From positions 29,727,785 through 29,791,784 of the forward strand of contig CM055097.1 in the NCBI GenBank assembly GCA_029204225.1: 64,000 bases of DNA, in the 5' to 3' direction. The stretch's first letter is position 1. Each line of letters starts with the position of its first letter. The notes under the pieces are model-generated. The model saw nothing but the letters and a program-made list of their open reading frames with translations, did not search any database and was not told where the DNA came from. The position numbers and the translations under genes were made by a program. Of this stretch, positions 40,225-52,792 are shown piece after piece. The DNA comes from Diphasiastrum complanatum. Lineage: Eukaryota > Streptophyta > Lycopodiopsida > Lycopodiales > Lycopodiaceae.

Positions 40225-42766
40225 GGGTTGGCTTGGCTCACCATTGGATTCTCCAAGGAGTGGGGATAAGGCCCCTCGACTGCTCCTCCTAATTTCTAGT
40301 CGTCTTTTCCTGGGTTCTGATGTCTCTCTGGGGGGTGTTTCCTTGCTCTAGTTTTCCGTGGTAACCCTATTTTCTCCTACCTAGTGTGGTACTGTGTCTT
40401 TCAATGAATAGCAATCAATTGGCATGGAACATGGGTCTCATGATTCTCCCAAGTCATTCCATAAGTCATCCAGCCATTCATACTCATGCATGGTCTTCAT
40501 TGGGGTTCATACTAGATTCCATTCTTTTGGGATGCTAGTGTGGTTGGGACCTCAGATGATGATCTCGACATCAGGGCTCGGGCTTTCAACTCAATCTTTG
40601 GTGTCACAATGACTCATGTCATATACTCCTTTATGTCAATGTCTTTGGTACTTCACAATGGTCGAGATTTAAGGTTAGAGGTCACACAAGTGTAATTACT
40701 TACAAATGCTCTAGAGATCTCCGTAGGGGTACTCAATTAGCAATCATAGATCAAATGAAATGAAGTCATCGTCTATTGCTAGTTATTTACCTGGAATGCG
40801 CCACTAGATTGTTCAACCAATCATGGTGAAATAAGCAGACATCATCAAATAATTACATGATAAAATATCATGACTAGTTCCGTGCAATGTGAGGGTGCCG
40901 ATTATACGCGCTACCCTGTTTGATAGGCGGTGGTATTTTGCCAATCATTAGGCCTAGGTATTTTGCTAGGCAGTTCCAATGATGGATGTGACTATATTGA
41001 CCCCTAACTGAGGTGGTGTGTTTCAACCACGTATGGTGGACGGCCCGCTCTTCTATTTCAAAGAGGTTGAACTTACAACTTAATCATACAAAAATTGATT
41101 TATTGCCAAATACAACATCAAGTGTGAAATTTGCCGACTAAACACCATACACTTAGGACTTTCAATCTTTGATATTCACAATATTAATATGAGACAGTGT
41201 AATTAGCATACCAAGCGGCTTACTTATCAATAGATAGAACTATACAAATGCAACAATTGCTAAACAATGAATACATATCTTAACTAATCTTCTGATCACG
41301 CGAGTAATCCTTCTTTTAAACAATCAAGTATAACTAGAATCTAAACTATGATTCGTCAATCATAATTCATCAAATTCTTATCCTATACTTAATAAAAGAA
41401 GGCAACTACCAATGATTAGAAGGACTTTAAGTTCAGAGTCATCTCTAGTTTAGCAAATATAGCCGACCAAAAGTGACCAGTGAACTTTGAATCATGAATA
41501 TTCATAATGCCACTTTGGTAATCCGTAAAGCCAAAATAGATACTCTAACTTTTGGCAAACATCCAACTCTCATGAGTCTTCCAGGATAGCATTCTCTCAA
41601 TTCCAAATGGGAAAGGATAAGGCCAAAAAGTCTCGTATATTCTATGCACACACATTTGTTAAACGAATCCAAAATGACTCATAGATGTTGTGACTTATAA
41701 GCAATACATCTTAATCAACAATATCCCATAAGTAATATTATATTGTTGGATTTCAGCAACTAACTCAGAAGTAACACTTCTGACTCGGTTAGCTATATCC
41801 GATTTAGAAAATGTTTAAATGTCTAGGTGTGGTACCAAAACACCACATTTAATCTGATTCTAAATCAATCCTAGGTCAATAAGCAATTCTCAATGAGAAA
41901 TTACTATAACCCAACGAGAGATTGTTTCAAACACAATTCTCATCAATATGCCTATGTACCAACAACTAGTTTATGCATGCAAATAAACTTAGTTCATAGA
42001 ATACTTTGTAAATCCACAGGATTAGAAGTTTGTACAAAAGGTTTTAATGGTCCCACAAAGATTCACTACATAGCATATCTCTATCTCCTAATCTGTACAC
42101 AACACTTTCATAACCGAGAATCCTGTAACTTGGTTATCTTCTAAGAGAGAATATTTCTCAAAGAGTGCTATCTCACAACCAAAAATCTCAACCGAAGATT
42201 AACTCAAAAATATATATTGTTCGTATGAATTTCTTCCCTTGCATCAATCCACGGATCTCAGTTCACACTAAGATCAAGTTGACTCCTTCCAGCAAGGAAC
42301 AAGTTTCAACAAACCCCCATCTTGCAATAGAATTTTCTAGTTCTGACACAAATCAATCGGACTTGTTATCAGACGCTTTTCTACCGCAAGAGTATCTTCT
42401 AAATTTCCCCCCCTTAAATCTTCAAACCAGATATCTACTATAATCCATAAAGGACTTCTGTAATATCATAATATCCTATCGTCTTTGAAATAGGTCCATC
42501 ATCCATAACAGATTCCTCCTGGATTCCCTGACAGATGCTCAGTAACTATACAATTTCTCAATCGTTTAGTTCTTGTATCCAAGATCTTTTCGGATTCAAG
42601 ACAAGATACACTCGATGATTCAACCAACATGTCCAATTGATCTCCAGATCCAAGATGCCTTCCTTCACGTAGACTTTTTTCAGAGACGGCTTACATGAAA
42701 TACGGGATGATCCATCCGGGAGTTCCGATTGGTAAGCTAAGGATCCTTGGATTGAGGACTTTATAG
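40225..42766. other. Long stretch without recognisable gene
   Basis: It lies upstream of the minus-strand gag remnant and could be leader or LTR of that element, but I see no PBS. An inverted repeat TCAGAAGT-AAC-ACTTCTGA sits at 41765-41783, with flanking CTAAC/GTTAG also able to pair. Confidence 0.35.
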
Positions 42767-43717
42767 TGGTTGAGTTCGTCCAGGCCACCAACGCATCAGC
42801 GAAGCAAGCTCCCAAGTGTGCTCCAACATTTTTTAGTTTCCAAGAGGTTTCTATCAGCCAAACTAAACAACGGTTATGACTTCAATTCCTTCCAACTTTG
42901 TGATATCACCCCCCAGCAGCACTTCTAATGTGGTAAACAAAATATAACCCGCTTGAAAGGACTCTTTCCCCAAGAAGGAAACTCTCTACCACATTATAGT
43001 CCTCAACACTAACTCTCACCCTCCAATCAAGCAACCCGTAATCAGCAAGATCCACTCCATCACTCTCCCTCTCACAAAGAGTCCAAAAGAAGTTCACTCT
43101 CGAATCTTTCCACACCAGACAAAAGATGGTATAGACATCAAGCAACAACAAAACTCACTCTCAAATGTGTTCTCTCCCATCCTCCCATCCCCTCACCATC
43201 AACAAAAATACTCAATCTTCTTCTCATTCTCTCGCCCTTCCACGTTCATTCCCTCACCCAACCTACAAAACAAAAGTTCTTTCTCCCATCATCTCACTCC
43301 TTCATCCTTCCACGTTCATTCTCTCACCCGACTTACAAAACAAAAGTTCTTTCTCCCATCATCTCACTCCTTCATCCTTCCACGTGACACACAAGCAAAA
43401 GTTTCCCCTCAACCTTTTCTTCTTTCTTGGACCCCCAATCTCAGGAAGACCACTCCCTTTTATAGAGGTCAACCAAAGCTTCCCCTTCATAATGCCATAT
43501 CTTCATTCTTCAAGCCTTTCATGAAAGGTGTCCTCTCTTGTACATGGCTCTTAGTTGTGATTTGACCACAAGTGGTGCCCTTCGACTTTTGGAAAAGATG
43601 GATTGGGGTCATGGGTACAGGGGTACCACGTGTGAGCCACTTTTCTCTTTTGCACTTGTTGGTGGTGTAAATGGTAAGTACTTCTCTTGATTACTCTTCT
43701 TGATTGGGTGGTCCTCA
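42767..43717. repeat. Long direct repeat, right copy (LTR-like)
   Basis: About 951 bp, same orientation as 36957-37910 and ending at the same GTGGTCCTCATTG point. Left and right flanks do not repeat each other. Confidence 0.85.
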
Positions 43718-44320
43718 TTGCTACTAGTGGTCAACTCCTACCACTTTTAGGTAGGGTATTTTTGCTAAGCCCTTTTGGCCTCCACTTGTATTTTTCTTTT
43801 GCGTGTCCATGGCCCATTGTCAAGTCGTCGAGTTGCTTTGTTGGGTGTGGTTCAACTTGCACCGGGACTTGCCTATATTTTTGCTATAGTGTCCTTGACC
43901 CTGTCTCATAATCTCCGACCATTTGTTGCGAGTTGGTTTTTCTCATTGCTGTTTTTCTTGTATCGGTACTGGCGAGCACTCATGACTTGGGGTTTCTTTA
44001 AGGCAACCGGTCCCCTGAAAAACACAGTAGGCAATTTTTTATATTAATAAAAAGTAGCAGAGTACATTGAAAAATTCGCTCGGCCATGCCGGCTATATTT
44101 ATAGTCGGGCCAATTCTAAGGCCGTAACCTATTCTATGGGCCATTAATAAGGCCTCAAAATTTCTTCTAGCCACATTTTGGGTGGGCTAGGACCCCTATC
44201 TATAGGCAACTGTGTGCCGATTTTACCATTAATAACCGGGTTTTACATGCGGATTTCTTACAAAATTGTGAAAATCGCTCTAAAAATAGTCCGATTTTTC
44301 ATGCAAAAATATCGGCTAAC
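43718..44320. other. LTR-like segment, minus strand
   Basis: On the minus strand a TGTTAGCCGATATTTTTGC start (44315 downward) is followed by a TATAAATA box near 44100 and, further on, an ATTAATATAAAAAATTGCC stretch that could hold a poly(A) signal. This suits a solo or truncated LTR. The far end is not defined, and the part 43718-44040 shows no gene. Confidence 0.35.
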
Positions 44321-44324
44321 ACAA

Positions 44325-44852
44325 CGATAGTTAGAACATGCTAAAGCTTCTCCCAAAAAGGACTTAGCAAGATTAGAATGTAGTCTCATTGCCTTGGCAC
44401 ATGCAAAAAGAGTTCTATTCTTCCTCTCTGCCACTCCATTCAGTTGTGGAGTCCCAGGACTAGAAAACTCTCTCTTAATCCGATGTGCTATGCAAAAATC
44501 TTTGAACTTAGTTGAAGTGTATTCCCCTCCATTATCTTATCTTAAGCATTTGATCCTTGTATTGAATTGGTTTTCCATTTCATTCTTGAAGTTGACACTG
44601 TGCAGCAAACACTTCATCCTTGTTTTTAAGAAGATAGACCCAAGTATACCTACTAAAGTCATCAATGAAGGTTACATACATCTTTGCCCCACCATTGCTA
44701 GTTGTACTAGAAGAATGAATATCAGAATGCACAAGTTGAATTAGTTCTGTAGATCTAGAAGTAGATCTAGAATAAGCAAGTCTATGAGATTTAGACAAGG
44801 CACAATGTTCACAAACTGTTTGCAACAAGACTTTTAGGGAGACCAAGAACAT
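44325..44852 (-). pseudogene. Fragment D integrase, truncated
   Basis: Zinc-binding end CEHCALSKSHRLAYS, catalytic start VHSDI...YVTFIDDFSRYTWVYLLKNK, then in another frame NGVAERKNRTL and AKAMRLHSNLAKSF. The first catalytic Asp is visible. The frame is broken near 44545 and the C-terminal part is absent. Confidence 0.8.
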
Positions 44853-45011
44853 GCTCCTTCTTTGCCATTACCTCCAAAGATTTGAAGTTGGGATGGCCCA
44901 ACCTCTTATGCCAAGCTTCTTGGTTTGTCAATTGTTCCCTAGCCATACATCCTTCATGCTTAGAGATCACACATGCATCCAGTTTGACAAGCATCTTCAA
45001 TGAACTCAACA

Positions 45012-45422
45012 TCAAGCCCCTTGTCTAACACTAAGTAGGTTCTTATTGATTGAAGGCATGTATAATACATTTTCAAGATTAGCTTTCCTATTTGTTGAAA
45101 GAGAAATAGGAATTGTGCCTATGCCTTTGATGTCACATTGACCATCATTTGCAGTATAGATGATGTTGCTCTCTCCCCCATAAGACAATAAGGATGAAAA
45201 ATATTCCTTATGTCTTGTCATGTGAGATGAGGCTCCACTATCAATCCACCAAGGATCATTCCCATCTATATGTGCAAGCAAACTTGAAGTCATAACAAGA
45301 GTTTCACAAATGCTATGCTCTTCTTCATCTATTGCTAGATTTCCTTGCCTCTCACCTTGCTCTCTTTTCTTCTTATGACATTCATTAGCAAAATGACCTT
45401 TGATCCCACAATAAAAGCACAT
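45012..45422 (-). pseudogene. Fragment D zinc knuckle and protease
   Basis: CFYCGIKGHFANEC (intact CX2CX4HX4C, with the Gly that element A lost), then WWIDSGASSHMT and VLYMPSINKNLLSV, in one frame. The following GAG-pre-integrase piece, EAWHKRLGHPNFKSLEVM, is at 45015-44809. Part of a dead fragment but locally intact. Confidence 0.82.
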
Positions 45423-45445
45423 GAACTTTGACTTTTTTTTTCTTT

Positions 45446-46215
45446 CTAAGAGGAGGAGGAAGAGTGATCATCATGATCCGAGTTACCACCTTTGGACCAT
45501 TTTTCTTTTCCTTTAACTTTGCCTTTGACTTTGTCTTTTGTGAAGAAAGCCTCTTCACCTCCACCTTGCAAGGGTGCACCATCAAGATTTGATTGCAACC
45601 TATGTTCTTCAGCCAATAAGATTTCTTGCAAGTCAACCACACTTGGATAGACTCTTTGAATGGAAAAACTTTTGCACAAGGTTAGCATATTCATCTGGCA
45701 AACCATTCAACATAACTTGGACTATTTCACCATCTTTTATGCTTTCATCAATGCATGCTAGATCATCACTTAAGGACTTAACCCTCAAGACAAATGCATG
45801 AGCTCTTTCTCCCTCTATTTGTCTACTAGAAAATATTTGCCTCCTTAGTGCCAATACCCTAGATGTGGACTTTGATTCAAAGAGCTTCTTCAAGGCATTC
45901 CATGCCTCACTTGCACTTTGACTCTTACCAACTTCCTTGAGAAGTTCATTGGTAACATTCATTTTAATGATATGAAGAGCCCTTTTAGCCTTCTTATCAA
46001 ATATATTATGTTTCTATGGCAGTGCCCTTACATAAATAGAGTCTTCTTGTGAAACGCAAATTATTATAAAACTGTGGGTGGTCTCTCTTCAGTCCCTGCA
46101 ACTATGTCCATGAGTTCATTCAACTCAAGGACTCCATCCTCACTTTCTAGGTAGAGTAGTTTGACAAACTCAACCTACCATTAGTTTCTAACATGATCCC
46201 ACCATTGTAAGCCAT
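45446..46215 (-). pseudogene. Fragment D gag, frameshifted with a 70-bp insertion
   Basis: Matches element A Gag from its start at 46215 to the basic region, but with a frameshift near 45660 and a foreign stretch at about 46002-46071 that replaces about 17 bases of A's gag. These breaks stop any full product. Confidence 0.82.
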
Positions 46216-46822
46216 GAATATAATGATTCTTCGATTTTTAGATTCTGTCCTAATGCACCTAGCACTCACTTTTCTCTCAACAAATGATGGATAAGGAGAT
46301 CTCAAATGATCTAGGACCCTAAAACACTTCTATCTTGAACTTGGCATATAAACTCCAGCAAGTGATAAATACAAGTTTTAGAGGTGAATGAAAGAGCACA
46401 CTTAGTGAAACACAAGCCTTAGCTAGTCAAATCTTGATGTTTAGATGTAGATCTAAGATCACTTCACATGAGAATGTTCCTCAACCTATTAAGAAGCTGA
46501 AAACATATTTGCATAATGGTTAAAACCTTCCAGCAAATGCTCAAATCAAATTACATAAGGAGATTCACTTACATGCTCAACAAAGTACACCAAAATTTTG
46601 CAAAAGATTGTTGACAATCTATTCACCCAAAAGGGGATCTTTCATCCAAGTGGGAGCTTTGCTCAGCCTTTTGGAAAAATACAAAATCACTCAAAGAGTA
46701 TTTGTCATCCACTTAAGGAGAATGTTCATCCATTTAAGGAGAGTGTTCATCGACAAAGGAGGGTGTTCATTCACAGAAGTGGAGATTGTCAACAATAGAT
46801 TGAACAAAACATTGTTAGTATT

Positions 46823-47104
46823 GAAACTAGAACCTAAGACTCATGGCACGGGCTTGATTCACCGGCCAAAGAAGACCAATTGTAAAGAAAAATAAGATAT
46901 CGTGTTTGCACTTGGCACAAGAAAAGTGTGGATCTAGTTCACTTATGTAAAACCGGTGTAAAATACTACATTTAGATAGTAGGCTGGGGCCCATCCCTTC
47001 TATAAATAGGCAACCTGCTTAATTAACATGGAAGAAAAATGTAGCTCTGCGGGCTCCGCTGAGCCTAAGATATGTCATTTTTGTCGCACGTCTGAATGAG
47101 TCCC
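46823..47104 (+). other. LTR-like fragment with TATA box
   Basis: CTTCTATAAATAGGCAAC near 47001 is a strong plant TATA context, as in LTR promoters, here on the plus strand. Neither end of an LTR can be fixed. Confidence 0.3.
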
Positions 47105-48200
47105 CTAGGACTTTAGATTTTTCATTTGGTTGCTCAGGTTGAGCTCCTTGAGCTCAGCGTCGGCACTTGGATCCATCTTTGATGTAGAAGCTGCAGGCAA
47201 TGTTGGCCCCATTTGATCCTGTGTAATATGATTTGTCTCTACTGGTTGTCCTTCATTAGAGAGGTGAATGAGATTGGGAGGGATGGCTGGCTCAGTTTCA
47301 ATTGTGTCATTCATTTCTAAATTATCCCCTAGCATAGATGACGCAAGGTCTTCTGCCATTATATAATAACACAATGTTAACCCCTTTTGCTAAGAAGGCC
47401 ACCACGTGTTCGTTAAACCGACTTAGTCCCAATATAGCATCGAAAGCATCCATCTTCAAGATTGTGAACCTTGATCGATTTTTCCAGGTGCCCAGCGAGA
47501 TTGGCAAGTTGGCTGCCAATCTACAGGTTGTCATTGTACCTTTTGCAGTCTCCACACAAATAGGGGTCGCATTTTCTTCACATTGAATGCCCAATTCCCC
47601 TGTCAAACTTTCTAACAGGTAGTTATGCAATGCTCCCAAGTCTACCATGAAGTGAATGATCTTGTCTTGGATACAGCCTTTCAAGTATAATAACTTTCAT
47701 CCTCTTGCAAGAGTCGCCATGAGATGTTCACAATAAGCCGCAAGTGCCATCATTGTTGTAAGGCATTTAGGTCGAACTCCGTCAAATCCATTTCCGGGTC
47801 TTCTTCGACATCATGTTCACCATCTTCTTGATCAGACATCTCTCTTTCCATCTTATCAAATGCCTCAGTCGTCGCCATGATTCGTTTTGTTCAATGGCTT
47901 GGGGCATGACCTCCAAGAGTGACCTTGTTGTTGACAATTAAAGTAGTGCATGGAACTGCCCATCGTTAGTGAGCTATTGTTGTGACTAGATGAAGGTCCA
48001 AAATTGTTCCTTCTCTAAAAAGTGTTCCCTCCACTGTTGCCTTGGTTGCCAAACCCATTTAAAGTTGAGTCCTTGTTGGAAAGAAGCTCGGTCTGGATCC
48101 ACTAAATACTCTTGCTGAGGTTGAGAGAGCAGTTGGTGCCAATGCGGTCTCATAATCACAAACCATTTCAGCCACCCAAATTGTTGAGTTGGAGACCTCT
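47105..48200 (-). pseudogene. Fragment E1: gypsy gag end and protease
   Basis: On the minus strand, a Gln-rich gag tail and knuckle-like YFNCQQQGHSWRSC (about 47930; the first Cys is Tyr) precede MATTEAFDKMEREM, and then, after breaks, a protease with FMVDLGALHNYLLES (about 47648-47600) and AILGLSRFNEHVVAF. The catalytic triad is Asp-Leu-Gly instead of Asp-Ser/Thr-Gly, so the protease is probably dead. It follows directly on an integrase piece (fragment E2), the reverse of normal gene order. Confidence 0.65.
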
Positions 48201-50090
48201 CAAGATCGGCATAGTGCTTAGCTCTATCCTGAGCACTCCAGATACTATCACGTGTCACTTGCAACATTTCTTGCATATCATGAAGAAAATCCACAACTTT
48301 TGGGATCTTAACAGACTTTGTCTCCACATTTACTGGCAAACTGTACATCAGCATAAATGGACTATAACCTGTAGTAGAATGTTTTCTACTATTGTAAGCA
48401 AACTCAATTAAAGTCATATAATCCTCCCACTAAGACTGCCTATGAGACACGTAAGTCCTTGACATATCCTCCATAGTTTGACTAGGTGTTTCCATCCGAC
48501 CATCTGATTCAGGATGATCAATAGAAATAAAACTAAGCAAGGTTTCTAACTTATGGAATATAGATGGCCAAAAGTGACCTGTAAACTTAGGATCTCTATC
48601 ACTAACAATATCACTTGGCAATCCATAAAGCCTGAATAATCTTTCCACAAAGATTTGGGCTGAATAAAAAATCTTTGTAGTTGACTCTACTGGTATGAAT
48701 GTAGCTAACTTAGTTACCCTATCCACTACAACCCAAATATAATCATTTTGATGTTGGGTCTTGGAAAGTCCAACTACAAAATCCATATATATGTTATCCC
48801 ATCATTTTTGAGGGATATCTAAAGGATGTAACAACTCTCCAGCCTTTAAGCATTCCGCTTTGGCTAGCTGACAAGGTTTACATTTAATCACATAAAACTT
48901 GAAAAATGGATTGAGTTTTGGCCAATAAAACTCTCTTTTGACCAAGTCCAAAGTCTTGCGTATATCTGGATGACCTGCATAGGGTACATCATGACATTCA
49001 TAAAGAATTCTCTTCTTTAACTTATCATCCGCTGAAATAGCAAACCACAAACTTTTTCATTCTGAAATAGCAAACCACCTCAAATGGAAAATTGAACCTG
49101 AGCTCCCTGTGAGTAAATATCTATTCCATTCTCATTTATTTCCAGTCTCAACCATTTTCCAAATGCGACCAAAATGAAAATCTATATCACTGTCCTCTCA
49201 ATGAAAGATATAGATCAGTGGAAATCTAGGTGAATAAAAGTTCGTTTAATTCACCAATCCGATTAAGAGCATCGACTCTTGAGTTGTATATCACAACTAA
49301 GATCCGATAAGTTTCTTGCTCTCAAACATTATCAGCCTATCATTTGGTAAAAGAACTGCTCCTATTGCCGAATCACTTGCATCAGTTCGTACAACATAAG
49401 GTAAATTTAGATTCACGATCTATAAAACAAGAGCTGAAGCAACCATATGTTTAAGTTTATCAAAACATTGATTTAGTTATTCATTCCAATTAGTAGGTGG
49501 ACTAGGTTGACCTCTCTCCTTTTTCTTATTAACTCTGCCTTTAGTTAGATTATTAAGAGGCACTTTTACCTTTGCATAATCCTCAATTGACCTACGAAAG
49601 AAAATAGTAAAATTGAGAAAAGGTATAACTTATCTAATCATCTTCGGTATATGTAACTCAAGCAATGTCTTGACCTTACTCTCATCTATCTTCAATCCTT
49701 CTGGGGTGATCTTATGACTGAGGTATACTAACTTATGCTTAAAAAACTCACATTTAGAATCTTTAGCAAATAATTTTTCTCTTTTGAGAATTCTCAAAAA
49801 CCTTAAGATAATTCAAATGCTTCTTAAGAGTTCTACTGTAGATGAGAATATCATCTAAAAATACAACTATGAATTGACCCAGATATGGACAAAAAATATC
49901 GTTCAACATCTGTTGAAATGTCGCAGGTGCATTCGTCAACTGAAAATGAAGTACAAGAAATTCATAATGACCGAATCTCGTCCGAAAACTAGTCTTTTAC
50001 ACATCATTTGGATGAATTCTAATCGGATGATACTCGGTTTTGAGATCTATTTTTGTGAAGTATTGATGAGAATCAATCCTCACAAGCTAC
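48201..50090 (-). pseudogene. Fragment E2: gypsy RT, RNase H and integrase
   Basis: Minus-strand order: RT start KIDLKTEYHPIRIHPNDV (about 50075-50020), [10 protein letters not shown], the catalytic FLDDILIYS (about 49860), then GHKITPEGLKIDESKVKTLL. The RNase H start YVVRTDASDSAIGAVLLP is near 49370. The integrase zinc domain is ECHDVPYAGHPDIRKTLD...KCKPCQLAKAEC (49000-48850). The core is MDFVVGLSKTQ, VVVDRVTKLATFIPVE, SDRDPKFTGHFW and HPESDGRME (48786-48500). The end is MTLIEFAYNSRKHSTTGYSP (48417 on). This is a Ty3/gypsy (chromovirus-like) pol with several stops and frameshifts. It is cut at the right by fragment F and at the left it runs into E1's gag. Confidence 0.82.
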
Positions 50091-50112
50091 AACATCCAAT
50101 GGCAAGAAGAAG

Positions 50113-50889
50113 ATGTCAAGAATCAAATGCTTCTTTTGTGGCAAGAAAGTCCATTATGCATCAAATTGTTTCAAGAAAAAGAACCAGTTCAAGCAGGCTA
50201 ACCTTACTAATGAGGAAGAGTGTGAGGGTAATGAGAGGGATAGGGAGGATTCTTTAATGATTTCAAGTTTTTCATCCCTTCCTTTCAAACGTGAAAAAAT
50301 ATGGTGGATAGATAGTGGGGCTAGTTCCCATATGTCTAGTTCTAGGAATTCTTTCACAAGTCTCATGCTTTATGTAGGTACAAAAAGATCAATCTATACT
50401 ACAAATGATGTCAAGTGTAGAATTGAAGGGATAGGGAGTATTCCATTGAATGTATCAAAGACTTTGGGTCTGCATGATGTACTTTATGTGCCTAAAGTAA
50501 CCAAGAACCTCATTAGTGTTGGACAATTGTTTGTTGATAGTGGTTTAGATGTCAAACTTCATGTTGACAAATGTGTAATCTCAAGGGAGAATGAGGTTAT
50601 AGCTAGACGATCTAGATTTGGAAAGCTTTACAAGCTAGATCCTAGAGAGACTGCTAAATTCATGTGTGATGTTGTTTATGAGACCAAGGTTCATCAAGAA
50701 GATCTATGGCATAAAAGGTTGGGCCATCCCAACTTCCAAGCCATGCAATCAATGGTCAAGGAAGGAAAAGCAATTGGATTACCAAAGTCTATGGCAAAGG
50801 AGCTGCAACCTTGTGAAGCATGTGTTTTTGCCAAAGCTCATAGAAGACCTTTTCTAAGATCCAACATCAAGATTCATCAACAACTTTGA
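50113..50889 (+). pseudogene. Fragment F knuckle, protease and integrase start
   Basis: 258 codons open, homologous to element B's knuckle-protease part (CFFCGKK against CFYCGKK, both followed by CFKKKNQ). The Asp-Ser-Gly active site is intact. The knuckle has Val where Gly is usual. The frame ends where the foreign stretch begins, just before the integrase catalytic core. Confidence 0.8.
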
Positions 50890-51289
50890 GCTCATGCATT
50901 CAGATGTTCACTTTTTTCTTAAAAAACTTATTGTAATATAATCAGGTTGCCCACACATGCAATTGCACTTTATTATTTGATTAGTTGACATCAAACAAGA
51001 AGTCGACGCATGTGAATACACAAATTGTGGTCATGATATTTTTGTGATACATGAATTTCTTTATTCACTTGTGCATAAGGCCACGAATGTTGATAGAAAA
51101 TGGAATTTGATGTGTTGATAAACAATAGTTTTCCAAAGTGCTCTCCATTTACATTCTGTAACATACCGTGGCTTATACCAAGGAGTTTTGTTTTCCTCAC
51201 TAGTCAATGGTATTACCCTCAGTATGTTTTGTGTCCTTCATAGATGATACACAAGATTTTCTTCGATTTATCCTCTACCTTCTAAAGCC

Positions 51290-52792
51290 ATGGTTTTTAA
51301 TGTCTTCCTTAAATTCAAAGCATATGTTGAAAAGCAATTTTATGTTAAACTAAGAGCTTTGAGATGTGATACTGGAGGTGAATATACCTCTAATAAGTTT
51401 AATGACTATTGTGAGCAAGAAGGAATACAAAGAGAGTTTTCATGTTCTTATACTCCTCAACAGATTGGAGTTGCTGAAAGGAAAAATAGAACACTTTGTG
51501 AATGTGCAAAAGCCATTAGACTAGAAGCATCTCTACCAAAGGAGTTTTGGGGAGAAACAGTTGCATGTGACAATTATCTTTGTAATAGACTTCCTAATAT
51601 TGCTATAGAAGGAAGATCACCATATGAAATGTTGTACAAAGAAAATCCTAAGGTAGATCATCTTAGGATATTTGGTTGTTTATGTTATGTGCATGTTCCT
51701 TTAGAGACTATCAACTCTTTTCTCATATCACTCGGATTTCATCTTAGTGATTATGATCCATCATTGTACATTAAGTTTATAAATAACTTTTTAGTTATTC
51801 TTCTTATTTATGTAGATGACATAATTCTTAGTGGAAATAATTTGGAGCTAGTTGAGAAAACAAAATATGCACTTGGTAGTGAATTAAGAATGCAAGATCT
51901 AGGAATTTTTCACTACATCTTAGGCCTATAAATTGACTTTTGGAAAAATCATGCTTTCATAAGTAAATCTAGATATGCTCTTTCCATGCTTAAAAAATTT
52001 CAAATGGAAAAGTGTGAGGGCATAGATACTCCCATGGAGCATGTTGTAAAAGTTCCTATAAAAGAGAATGAAAGATCCTTCGAGGACATCACTCTTTATA
52101 GGAGTCTTGTTGGCTCCCTCCTTTGGTTAACTATAACTAGGCCAAATTTAAGCTTTAGTGTGCCCAAATTAAGCCAATTCATTCAAGATCCAAAGATTTG
52201 TCATTGGAAGTTGGCAAAGAGAATCTTGACATATGTATCTTCCACCTTAGACTATGGATTGATCTATAAAGGAGAAGATCTAACATTGGTTGCATTCTCA
52301 GACTCAGATTTTGCAGAAGACAAAGTAGATAGAAAATCCATAAGTGCATAGACAGTTTTTATTGGAGGAAATCTAGTTTCTTGGTTATCCAAGAAGCAAG
52401 CAACTATATCTTTGTCATCTTGTGAAGCAGAGTACAAAGCTCTTACAACTACTACAAAGAAAGTCCTATGGATTAAGAGGCTACTCATGGAGCTAAAGTG
52501 CATTGAAGATGAAGACCTACTTATTATCAAGAATGATAACATCTCAGCTCAAGCTCTTGTATTTCATGCAAGAACCAAACTCATTGAAGTAGCACACCAC
52601 TTTGTAAGAGAGAAAGTGATTGAGAGAAAGATCTTGTTGGAGCATGTTGATTCATCATCTTGTGTTGCAGATCTACTCACAAAACCATTGCTCAAGAACG
52701 TGTTTGTCAAGATGAGATCAAATCTTGGCTTAATCTCAAAGTCCATGGTGACTAGATATATATTTTTTAAGGAGGAGTGTGAAGAATGGTAA
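51290..52792 (+). pseudogene. Fragment F integrase-RT-RNase H with internal deletion
   Basis: Integrase piece TGGEYTSNKFNDYC, GVAERKNRTLCECAKA and PKVDHLRIFGCLCYVHVPLE is joined at about 51705 directly to the RT segment SFLISLGFHLSDYDPSLYIK with the catalytic YVDD. About the first half of RT is missing, yet the frame stays open over the junction. Then LYRSLVGSLLWLTITRPNLS and RNase H residues in SDSDFA and SSCEAEYKAL, ending KIL...ADLLTKPL. Stops near 51931 and 52351 break it. Confidence 0.85.

Larger units (their letters stand above)
44325..46822 (-). mobile_element. Fragment D: truncated copia element of A's family
   Basis: Minus-strand order: leader (46822-46216, closely like A's leader at about 18000-18200 and beyond), gag (46215-45446), knuckle-protease (45422-45012), GAG-pre-integrase (45015-44809), integrase core (44852-44325). 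Both ends break off without LTRs. The left break falls inside integrase, just after LAKSFLGEALACSNY. Gag is nearly the same as in element A, so D shows what A's lost pol start looked like. Confidence 0.88.
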
